A stretch of DNA of 64,000 nucleotides, taken from assembly GCA_037953625.1 (NCBI GenBank), contig CM075654.1:23863501-23927500 (forward strand). Reading direction: 5' to 3'. A program made the position numbers and the translations under genes. Of the stretch, positions 55,317-64,000 are shown in pieces. Within the stretch, counting starts at the first letter, position 1. The number at the start of each line of letters is the position of its first letter. The notes under the pieces are model-generated. The model was not told where the DNA came from and did no database searches. It worked only from the letters and a program-made list of their open reading frames with translations. This DNA comes from Crotalaria pallida. Lineage: Eukaryota; Streptophyta; Magnoliopsida; Fabales; Fabaceae.

Positions 55317-57383
55317 TCACTCCAACTTTTTCACTTCTTCAAATTTCGTGTCTCCTCCAGAAATAGTCCTTAAAAGCTTCTTAGAACACATATCCTGTGC
55401 CTGTGTTGTGTGTTTTGCACGGTTGGCTTTTACCCAAGCCGGTTCCTGCAAAAGAAACCGGTACCATAGCATCTTATGTCTCAACTTTTTTGACATGTAA
55501 AGAAATGACTGGATGAGAAGCATGGGAGAAAAATATTACCTCAGGAACCAAACGAGAGAAACCAAATTTGATCAATAAGAGGACATGCTCGATGATTAAA
55601 ATAGCTGCAAGTCCAGGCTCTATTTTCCATTTTCCCTCTTCATCATATAGCCATGCTAAAAGTGCGCAGTTGGTGCATATAGACATCACAATGAGAAACT
55701 ACAAAATGAAGGGTATCTTCAAATCAGTATGAGATCAAAAAATCAAGTATGATTCATAGTATAAGAAAAAGGTGGCATGCTGAAAATTTCAGTAGATGCA
55801 CCTTCTACAAAGTTGCTTATTTGGTAAACACACGTTCCAATTTGTTGGTAATATATGAAGCGGATCATCCAGAATAATTGACAGTAGATTCCGAAGTCCT
55901 GTAAAATAAATACCTGAAATATGTTAAGCCAGGCTCCTACTGTTGCAGCAGCACGAGGAATAGGCCGCCTCAATATTCCTAGCAGCTTTAATGCATCTGT
56001 CCTGATTTCCATAAGGTTGTTCTGAACAGGGATTAACTAACTGGTTAATAACTTAGCATTTTATGAAAGCTCAAAATGAATTGAATAACATTTGTAGCAA
56101 TGGAGAAGGCAAAACTAAAGCAAGTACAGAAAAAGAAATTATTTTGTGCTCTTGGAATACAACTAATGCGTGCTCAACGAAAGATCTCTTCCATTAATTT
56201 TAAGTTGGTACCCTAAACTTGACGCAAGTTTGTTTAGAACCAATAGTAGAGATCCTTCCTGGAGTATGCATTGATTGTGCTTGTACTTCAGGAGCATGCT
56301 AGAATCACTCAACTAGAAGGTAGAAAAAAAGTATTTATACCAGAGCAGCAAAAGCAAATGCCGGTGGGAAAGCGCAAGCAAACATCATAATCATTCCAAA
56401 CTGCAATGCTAACTCTAAGAAATCTGCAATCAGGTTAGTAAATTTCAGTTGAATAGATATAAGTAACAATGTTGGTTTGTTTAGCTTCTAGAACAGAAAT
56501 GAAGTTTTTTTTGTTACATAAACATGTTTACTGAAACTGAAATCATTTATGTACTCATATGTTAAAGAATTAAATATCATTTGCAATTTGAGAGTATACT
56601 GGATTCGGAAGTACCATCAAATAACCCATCTTCAAGCTCCTCACCAATGCTGGCAGAATAAGAAGGCTTCAGGTATTCTTTCTCTACTCTAGAAGTAAAT
56701 TGGATTCTTTCTGTTGATTCTCCTTTCTCTCTCTTTTTCTTGTGTCTTGACAAATGAAAGATTCATTAGCTACTGTGTTGTGGTAATACGGTATACAAAA
56801 TAAAACTAGCAGTCTAGTCCATGCCTAAGGGGATGAAAAATCATACCGAACCCTGTACTTCTTGTAGGTGTACTTGAGATAAGGCACTGAATTTTCCACC
56901 AAGTTTTCCAACACCTGGAAAAAATGTTTCCTTTTCAATCATTAAGTTGAAGGGAAGTCCCCGAACAAGAGAGAGAGAGAGAGAGAGAAGAAGAGGGAAA
57001 AGAAGGAAGAGACGATTCACAAAGACAACATGAGAAATCTTTTTTGTGAAACCTCAGACAGAAGAAGCCGCTGAATCAACACTTTGCGAAGGGTAGAAAA
57101 GTTGCGGTGCAATAACGCATGATAAAATACTCCAATGTATGTCTGCATAAAGTAGAGACCAAAAACCTGCACGGAAAAGTAATCCCCTAAATTAAATGTT
57201 TAATATTAGGAAAAAATCCCACATGAGACCTATTAATTCCCCACTATTACCTTGTAGACCAAGCTATCAGACCGTTTTTCTGTGTTTTCATTGTTTTCAT
57301 ACTTGATAAGTTTGACAGACAGCTTGCCTCCAATCTTGGTAATATACTGAATGGCGAAAAGATAAATAGCAGTGAGCCCAAAC
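55317..57383 (-). CDS. Anoctamin-like protein (TMEM16 family), C-terminal eight exons
   Basis: Eight exons on the minus strand join in frame through GT/AG introns: 57383-57251, 57166-57053, 56914-56847, 56745-56615, 56423-56341, 56021-55914, 55698-55540 and 55445-55317 (stop at 55319-55317). They encode about 307 residues. Recognisable segments are FGLTAIYLFAIQYITKIGGK, VFGLYFMQTYIGVFYHALLH, SRVEKEYLKPSYSASIGEEL, LALQFGMIMMFACAFPPAFA, RRPIPRAAATVGAWLNIFQ and KIEPGLAAILIIEHVLLLIK. This matches the C-terminal half of the single plant anoctamin-like protein (Arabidopsis At1g73020 type, about 660 residues). The family consists of multi-pass membrane ion channels or lipid scramblases; the plant role is poorly known. 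The first exon here starts with one base of a split codon, so upstream exons existed, yet none is found in the remaining 6.6 kb of the window. The gene may continue past a TE-filled intron or be truncated. Confidence 0.9.
56969..56988. repeat. (GA)n microsatellite in an anoctamin intron
   Basis: About nine GA units within the intron between the second and third exons visible here. Confidence 0.9.
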
Positions 57384-57825
57384 CTGAATTCCAACATTTA
57401 AAAAAAGTCATTAATGAAACATTTACAAGTTACTTTGGCTTTAGAAAAAAATGCGATTCATGGGTTATATATGGATGAGTGAGAACTTGCTGTACTAGAG
57501 AAGAAGACACCATGCCTAAAATTCAAGTCTTTATACTCAGGTCCAAAGGAAAAATGTCCAGATCAACCTGTACACATCATGGAATGAATTGCCTATGGCA
57601 AAATCATAGTCAAGACTGGAGATGGCAGGTATTGAAAGGCACACAATCTATTGAAGAGCAAATTTTGAATTTAAAATTAAGAAACATGTTGTTATGTTTT
57701 TCTTTACTTGGTTGAGTCGAACTAGCTTGACAGAAACAAGACTGAAAATAGGGGAGCAACTAAATAGTCAGAAAAAGGAAGATTGGGAACACTATATCAG
57801 TAAAAATGGTGAGAAAATAAATACA
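57384..57825. other. Intron or upstream sequence of the anoctamin gene, no exon seen
   Basis: No open stretch encoding the preceding anoctamin segment is present on the minus strand. ORF 57479-57715 on the plus strand has no known content. Confidence 0.5.
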
Positions 57826-58366
57826 ACAACAACAACCAAGCCTTGTTCCTATGGTGGGGTCAGTTAGTACATCAAACGCCACCATAATGTTCTAATCATA
57901 AATCATTATCATGATATCATCGACAAACATTACAACAACAACGACGACGACCAAGCCTTATTCCCACTCGGTGGGGTCGGCTACATGGATCAGACGATGG
58001 CATAGTGCTTTGTCATAAATCATGTCCGTTGATAAGGCATTATTCTCTAGATCCTTCTGAATTGTTTCGCCTATGGCTTTTAATGTCCTTCCTCCACCTC
58101 TAGCACTATCTGATCAACTCTCCTCAACAGGGCTTCTACTGATTCTCCTCCAAACACAACCAAACCACCTAAAGCAAGATTCTACCATCTTGTCTACAAT
58201 AGGTGCTGCCCCAACTTTCTCTCTATTATATTCATTCCTAATCCGATCATATCCAGTGCACTCACTCATCCAACACAACATTCTTATATTTGCTACAATG
58301 AGTTTATTCTGTTGTAGGATTTGCTATTTTGCTGCCCAACTTTCAGTCCCATACGTCAATCTTTAC
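57826..58366 (-). mobile_element. RTE-type LINE 3' fragment, minus strand, with duplicated tail
   Basis: It begins with two copies of the tail CAACAACAAC..AAGCCTT.. (57826 and 57932) followed by GGTGGGGTCGGCTACATGG and sequence whose minus-strand translation matches the C-terminal part of the RTE ORF at 61586-61876 (RIRNEYxREKVG), with several frame breaks. It is the inverted counterpart of the plus-strand copy at 61100-62072 and probably sits in an intron or upstream of the anoctamin gene. Confidence 0.75.
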
Positions 58367-58394
58367 TAGGTTAGAAAATATTATGTCTGCATGC

Positions 58395-58663
58395 TGTTGG
58401 TAATCAATTCCTGATTTATAGGGATACAAAATCGTTTTATTCTATTCCATTTGTAAAGTTAACCACATTTATTAGGACCTGATTCTTAGGGATTGTTTCT
58501 CTGATATTTCTATTATTCTATTGCCTTTTTAGGAGGAGATTTCATGTCCTATTTGTTAGGAATAGTTTAATGTACAGCTGACCAATACCTTCTATTTATT
58601 CAGCCTTTGTAATCATTCATAAATCAATGAAAAGCACAGTACTTTTCTACATGGTATCAAAGC
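58395..58663 (+). repeat. Short Copia LTR (257 bp) with adjacent primer site
   Basis: The LTR starts TGTTGGTAATCAATTCC at 58395 and ends TTTTCTACA at 58651, directly followed by TGGTATCAAAGC (58652-58663), a one-mismatch version of the tRNA-Met primer site. It contains a polyadenylation-like end (AAATCAATGAAAAGCACAG). The gag fragment at 62825-63790 has the same orientation and may be the rest of the same element, split by the L1 insertion. Confidence 0.6.
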
Positions 58664-59044
58664 ACGATCTAAGCCACGTTTAATCTCACATTTCAAACAT
58701 TTATGCCATGCTTCTTTGTCTATTAGAAGGAAGAAAAATACAACTAATGTCTTATGGGATGGTCGCGGTTGGCTTGAAAAGGTCGATGCAATTTGGTCCC
58801 TTGTTGTTTCTCACTTTCAAGACCACTTCTCTGATCATTTTGCTATGAGGCCTACTCTTGATGGTATGGATTTTCCTCAAGTTAGTGAGCATTTGAATTC
58901 TCTGTTATTGAAAATTTTTCTATTGCTGAGCTTGAAGAGATGGTGTCTAGTTGTGATGGGGACAAAAGTTCGGGGCCAGATGGGTTAAATTTCAATTTTG
59001 TGAAATACTTCTGGCATATTATGAAAGATGAGGTTTTCAAAGAC

Positions 59045-59245
59045 CGTTGAGTTATCAGTCCAATTAGTCTCTGAGATTGTCGAAACCGATCAAATTAATC
59101 CCTGACTTTATGGACCATTAACGCCAAGGACTAATATTATTGATTTGTTCCTATCTCGAGGACTAATTTGGAATTTTGATGATCTCATGGACTAATTTGA
59201 CCGATGCCCATAAAATCAGGGACCAATCTGATATATTACTCATTT
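59045..59245. mobile_element. Small inverted-repeat insertion inside the L1 sequence
   Basis: It interrupts the L1 frame between DEVFK and TLIPK. Its left half (CCAATTAGTCTCTGAGATTG, GATCAAATTAATCCCTGAC) is partly repeated inverted in its right half (GGTCCCTGATTTTATGGGC, GGTCAAATTAGTCCATGAG). About 200 bp, no ORF, MITE-like. Confidence 0.55.
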
Positions 59246-61030
59246 TGTAACTCTTATCCCAAAGGTGCAATGTCCTTAAAAGATCTCTGACTATCATCCT
59301 ATTTCTCTTCTTGGCTGCATTTACAAAATCGTGTCGAAGCTTCTAACAGCTAGGTTGGGGAATGTTATGAGTTCTTTAATTTCAGAAAATCAGTGTGCGT
59401 TTATCTCTGGTTGCCAAATTCTTGATCCTCAATCTTATTCTTAATGAAGTTGTTGACACACGAGGAAGTTTAATAAGAAGTGTTTCAACATGAAAGTGGA
59501 CTTTGAAAAGCTTACGACTTAGTTGGTCTTTCCTTGATTATATGCTGATAAGGTTTGGTTTTAATTCAAAGTTCATCATGATCCTCTTGCTTGTTCCTTT
59601 TCCTCTTGGTTGCTGAAGGGCTTAATGGGCTTATGAAGGCTGCTTCCTCTACAGGTTTATTATCTAGTTACAGCTTTGGTCAATCTGGACCAATTGTGTC
59701 TTTGTTACAATTTCAATTTGCAGATGATACAATTATGATTGGGAATGGTTCCTCTAATGACATTATTGTTATAAAAGCGATACTGATAAACTTTGAGTTG
59801 ATATCTGGTCTCAAAGTCAACTTTCATTAGAGTCGAATTTTCGGAATTAATATGTCTCCCCATCCGATGGCCTCGTTCTCTGACACATTATTGTTGTGAA
59901 GGTTTCCTTTCAAGTATCTTGGCTTATCGATTGGGGGATTATCGTAGGAAGCAAAGTTGGAAGCATGTGGTGGATTGTTCGAAATCCAGGAAGGTAAGCA
60001 TCTATCTTGGTTGTGGATAACCCTCCTTGATTCGATGCTAAATAGTATCCCAATTTATTTTTTATCCTCTTTCAGCATTCCCAACCATTTTTTAATAATA
60101 TTGTGAGCAGAGAAATTTTCTTTGGGTGGTAACGAGAAAAGAGAAAAATTGTTGGGTTAATTGGACCTGATTTGCAAATCAACAAGGAAACTAGGAAAGT
60201 GGCTTGGGAATTAAGAATATTAATTTTTTAACATATCTTTATTGGCTAAATGGCTAAATAGAGATAGCGATTGTTACAAAGGAGAACTCCTTTGTATTCA
60301 TATACGATGGAAAAATATTAAATTTTTAACATATCTTTGTTAGTGCTAGCCAAGTGTTCTCATTCAAGTATTATAAACACCTTTGTTTGTTATAGTGGGG
60401 AAGTAAGACGTGTATAGAAGGAAGACTGATGGGAGTGTTGACTAGTTTTCGTTATGTGTTATCAAAAGGTTGGGTTGTGGTGATAAAACTATCTTATGGG
60501 ATGATCCTTGGCGGATATTCATAGTCTCAAATCGTACTTTATGCGGTTTCTAGGGTTAAAAATGCCCCTATCTCAACACTTGAGTGGCTAATTATTGGCA
60601 TTGGAATATCTGCAGCAGTATACGTCTCTTTGTACGTGGGAACTCCTCTCTCTGACGAGCTTATGTGTTCCTTAAAGATGGCTGAAGTTGAAATGATGAA
60701 GGAATTGATTTTTCAGTGAAATCTGCGTATGTATGTTTGGCTCTCCAGATGGGTTATGCATGCGCTGGCTCTGTCGGAACCTAATTTGTTTCCGTTGATA
60801 TGGAAAGCGAAAGTGCATGTCAAAGTGAAAGCTTTTGTTTGGCAAATGACTTTAAACAAGCTCCCTGTTAAGAACAATTTAATTCGAAGAGGGTGCATAT
60901 CACTAATTCTCGTGCCTTTTGTAACTCATACCAAGAATCAGTTCCTCATTTATTTCTATCATGTGGCTCTAGTGTGCTATCTTATTTTACTTGGCTTGAA
61001 TCGCAACATTATCTCTTGGCCTCCGTTCGT

Positions 61031-61080
61031 AAGTTCCTCTTTAACATTCTAGTTTAAGTTCCTCTTTAACATTCTAGTTT
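61031..61080. repeat. Exact tandem duplication, 2 x 25 bp
   Basis: AAGTTCCTCTTTAACATTCT followed by AGTTT is repeated once without any mismatch, just before the RTE fragment. It may mark the insertion site of that fragment, though it is tandem and not flanking. Confidence 0.9.
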
Positions 61081-61099
61081 TAAAGATGATGGCTTGTCG

Positions 61100-62072
61100 C
61101 CTATATTAGAGCCATTAAGGATATGTATGACGGGGTCAAGACGAGCGTGAGGACACAAAGTGGGATTTCAGAAGATTTTCCCATCACGATAGGTCTACAC
61201 CAAGGGTCAAGTTTGAGCCCCTACCTCTTTACACTGGTCTTGGATGTGCTTACGGAACATGTCCAAGAACCAGTGCCCAAATGCATGCTCTTTGCGGATG
61301 ATATTGTTCTTGTTGGGGATACCAGAGAGGAAATAAATGGGAAGATTGAAATGTGGAGACAAGCTTTAGAAGGGTCTGGATTCCGGATAAGTCGAAGCAA
61401 GACAGAGTATATGGAGTGTAATTTTAGCAAGAGGCACATAGGCCTTACTCGGGAGGTGAAGGTTGGAGAGCATGTCTTAGCACAAGTCCCGAAGTTTAAG
61501 TATCTTGGTTCTATCTTACAGCAGGATGCAGAAATAGAAGGGGATGTAAATCATAGGATTCAAGCAGGGTGGATGAAATGGAGGAGTGCCTCGGACGTGT
61601 TATGCGGGCGTGTTATGTGATAAGAAGGTACCACTTAAACTTAAAGGAAGGTTCTACCGCACTACTGTAAGACCGGCGATGTTATATGGGACAAAGTGTT
61701 GGGCGGCAAATGGCACACAAGAGAATAAACTTCATGTTGCAGAGATGAGGATGTTGCGGTGGATGAGTGGGCATACCAGACAAGATCGGATTAGAAATGA
61801 GTATATTCGAGAAAAAGTTGAGGTTATCAATGGCTTGTGTGGAGGAGACCGGTGGAAGCCCCGGTTAGGAGGGTAGACCAAATGGAGGGTACTACAAGGG
61901 CTAGAGGAAGAGGAAGACCTAGAAAAACTATAGGCGAAACAATTGAGAAGGATATGGCAATCAATGGCTTATCAAAAGACATGATTATGATAGGCCTTTA
62001 TGGCGTCGTTTGATCCATGTAGCCGACCCCACCTAGTGGGACAAAGACTTAGTTGTTGTTGTTGTTGCTTGT
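61100..62072 (+). pseudogene. RTE-type LINE, 5'-truncated RT and 3' end
   Basis: The C-terminal half of an RTE-clade reverse transcriptase: MYDGVKTSVRTQSGISEDFP, IGLHQGSSLSPYLFTLVLDV, the catalytic CMLFADDIVLVG, FRISRSKTEYMECNF and VPKFKYLGSILQ. A frameshift near 61600 breaks it; the downstream part continues VPLKLKGRFYRTTVRPAMLY and AEMRMLRWMSGHTRQDRIRN before another break at 61860. It ends with the characteristic 3' sequence CCATGTAGCCGACCCCACCT and a GTTGTT-repeat tail. RTE elements copy RNA into DNA at the target. This copy is dead. It lies within the L1 sequence. Confidence 0.85.
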
Positions 62073-62824
62073 AATTGCTTGGTCCTTATTGCTTCACCGT
62101 AATACAGGTATTTGTGATTTTGCAACTAAATTAATACTTAATTAATTAAATGTTCGATCTTGGATTAGTTTTGTAACGTAGTTGGTAGGAAAGTACAGTA
62201 TGCGAATTGGTGCATGAGTCTAAGATCGTGCATCAACCCGTCGTCTCCGAGCATATAATATTTTCCATGGCAAGGCTTGCGCAACTATGGAGGAATGCTC
62301 TGGCCTTATGTTTTTTTGGCTGGTCAACAACATAGATAACTTTGTTATGCGGAGTGATTATAGTTTCACTTTTGGATATTGGTGTAAAATGATTTAAAAA
62401 TGGTTTTTTTTTTTTTTAATTTCCATTTGTTCCTTCTGTAAGAAGAGAGTGAGGTGCTGGTGGATGTGATGATTAGGATTTGGTATATTCTTTTCCTTTT
62501 CTTAGAATTTTTTTCATTGGGTTTTCCTATCAAAGTTTTTATCTCATTGGGTTTTCCATTAAAGTTTTTAAGGAGGTAGAAATCCCGGTGTTAGTGGTAG
62601 TTTGGTGCGCTAGAATTGTATGTGAAGCTTCACACTTTGTGATATGGATTCTTTTGTAATGCTATTGTTGGGTTGGACTACTATGAGCATATGATTGCCC
62701 ATGTTCAAACTCTTCGTATAAAGTGGGGTTCATGTGTATATTGATGCTTATGTAGTCCTTTTGTTATTAATATTCTTTTGATTATAAAAAAAAAATAATA
62801 ATAATCCGAGGTAGTCTCTGGATC

Positions 62825-63790
62825 AGGGATTGGTGGTAACCCTGCCATAACCAGCCCGATCGAAGGACCTACTCTTCCTATCACTGGCGACAAGTTGAAT
62901 GGCCAGAACTTCCTTCAATGGGCACGATCAGTTCAAATTTTTCTCCAAGAGAAGGGAAAGGAGGAATATATTACCAGCGATGCCAAACAGCCAAAGAAGG
63001 ATGATCCCAGCAGCCAAAAATGAAGACTAAAGAACAGTCTAGTGATGTCATGGCTGCTGAATACCATGACCAATGAAGTCGGAGAGAACTCCAGGGTCCA
63101 CAACACTGCTAAAGAGATCTGGGATGCATCAAAGGAGACCTACTCAAATGTAGATAACATTTCTGCAATATTTGAAATCAAAAGCTTGCTTAATGACCTA
63201 TGATAGGGAGACTTGATTGTGACTGAATATTTCAACACTCTCACTCGATATTGGCAGCAACTCGACACCTACGAAGAAATTGAATGGAAGTGCACAGAAG
63301 ACAGCAAGCAATACAAAGAGATCGTGGAGAAGGATAGGATCTACAAGTTCCTCCGAGGACTCGATAAGAACCTTGATGAAGGGTCCTTGGAACCAAACCA
63401 CTTCCAAAGGTTTGAGAAGTTTCCTCTGAGATCAGAAGGGAAGAAAGCAGAAGAAAGGTCATTTTAGGAAGCCCAAACGCAATGCCTTACTCTGAAAGTT
63501 CAACCTTGGCACCAAGAGGAAATCAACCACACTTCCAACAGAAAAAAAAGGTCGCCCCTAGTGTGATCACTGTAGGAAGACAGGTTATATAAAAGATACA
63601 TGCTGGTTTATTCACGGGAAACCAGCAGATGCAAAATCATATCGTGGTAAGGAGATTCATGGCAGCACAGCCACTACCAACGTAATAGGAACTGATAATG
63701 CGAGTGCTGCTCTTGAAACAAGTCCATTCAGCAAGGAGCAAATGGAGTTGCTGCAGAAAACTGCTTGCCGGAACAAACATTGGTACACCA
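62825..63790 (+). pseudogene. Copia-type gag fragment
   Basis: Degenerate plus-strand sequence whose pieces read ITGDKLNGQNFLQWARSVQI, AKEIWDASKETYSNVDNISA, FEIKSLLNDL, TEYFNTLTRYWQQLDTYEEI, EKDRIYKFLRGLDKNLDE and a zinc knuckle-like HCRKTGYIKDTCWFIHGKPA. Stop codons occur near 63020 and 63200 and frames shift, so no product is expected. It is a different Copia lineage from the two SIRE-like elements. It may belong with the LTR and primer site at 58395-58663. An RTE tail interrupts it on the right. Confidence 0.75.
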
Positions 63791-63792
63791 TT

Positions 63793-64000
63793 TGTTGTAC
63801 AGCAACAACAACTAAGCCATAAAACAACAACTAGGTGGGGTCGGCTAAATGGATCAAACGACGCCATAAAGGCCTATCATAAATCATGTTTTTCGATAAG
63901 GCATTGATTGTCATATCCTTCTTAATTGTTTCACCTATAGTTTTTCTAGGTCTTCCTCTTCCTCCAGCCCTTGTAGTACCCTCCATTTGGTCTACCCTCC
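63793..64000 (-). mobile_element. RTE-type LINE 3' end, minus strand, continues past window
   Basis: AACAACAACT..GGTGGGGTCGGCTAAATGG and the following 150 bp are a close inverted copy of 61870-62060. The minus strand encodes the RGRGRPRKT-like end of the RTE ORF. It is inserted in the Copia gag fragment. Confidence 0.85.

Larger units (their letters stand above)
58690..62795 (+). mobile_element. Degenerate L1-type LINE, interrupted by other repeats
   Basis: Fragments in order resemble plant L1 ORF2: WDGRGWLEKVDAI..NHF segment near 58755, then SSCDGDKSPGPDGLNFNFVK in two frames (58935-59015), YHPISLLGCIYKIVSKLL near 59295, LQFQFADDTIMIGNGSS near 59710, KYLGLSIGG near 59915, and a zinc-finger RVT-like FSVKSAYVCL..WKAKVHVKVKAFVWQ (60710-60850). 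Stops and frameshifts are frequent, so it is a pseudogene. The likely A-rich 3' tail is at about 62783-62803. An RTE fragment (61100-62072) lies inside it. The 5' part is missing. Confidence 0.7.

Noticed and set aside
61123..61620. Functional RT gene or retron-like system
   Set aside because: The sequence is clearly the C-terminal part of an RTE-clade LINE with frame breaks and the typical 3' tail.

Overview
This is plant nuclear DNA, almost certainly from a dicot: spliced host exons with GT/AG introns sit beside Ty3/gypsy and Ty1/copia LTR retrotransposons, L1 and RTE LINEs, a tRNA-type SINE and several TIR elements. A legume is my guess, from the style of the repeats and the abundant AATCGATT palindromes in LTRs, but nothing here proves it. 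There is no sign of prokaryotic, organellar or viral genes.

Layout. 1-11883 is old AT-rich repeat debris holding a GC-richer Tat/LARD-like block (about 1479-6830) with one interrupted transposon-type gene. 11884-21018 is a minus-strand Tekay/Del chromovirus with a complete 3.1-kb 3' LTR, one frameshift in gag-pol, and a truncated 5' LTR. That LTR is fused to a minus-strand Athila-like element (21019-26078) cut off within RT and broken by two in-frame stops. 27109-36818 is a plus-strand Tekay-like LTR that was hit by a hAT-type element (27994-35114), which was in turn hit by a gag-only Copia element (28042-33894); all of the expected short target duplications are visible. The hAT element carries the start of a host replication gene (GINS subunit PSF2). 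36851-47658 is an intact-looking SIRE-type Copia element with gag, pol and a third ORF.

47659-53700 has no genes that I can support but carries MITEs and a SINE. Two host loci follow: a small unknown ORF (53770-54042) and the last eight exons of an anoctamin-like (TMEM16 family) gene on the minus strand (55317-57383). The first half of that gene is not in the window; upstream of it lies a nest of Copia, L1 and RTE remnants running to 64000.

The most interesting points are the PSF2 capture by a hAT-type element; the recent gag-only Copia element only 3 kb from a potentially autonomous relative; a dense CTCGAG cluster plus TATA box just upstream of the SIRE-type third ORF, which looks like an internal promoter and repeats the palindromes seen in the LTRs; and an array of primer-binding-site/LTR-junction-like motifs in the gag-only element.
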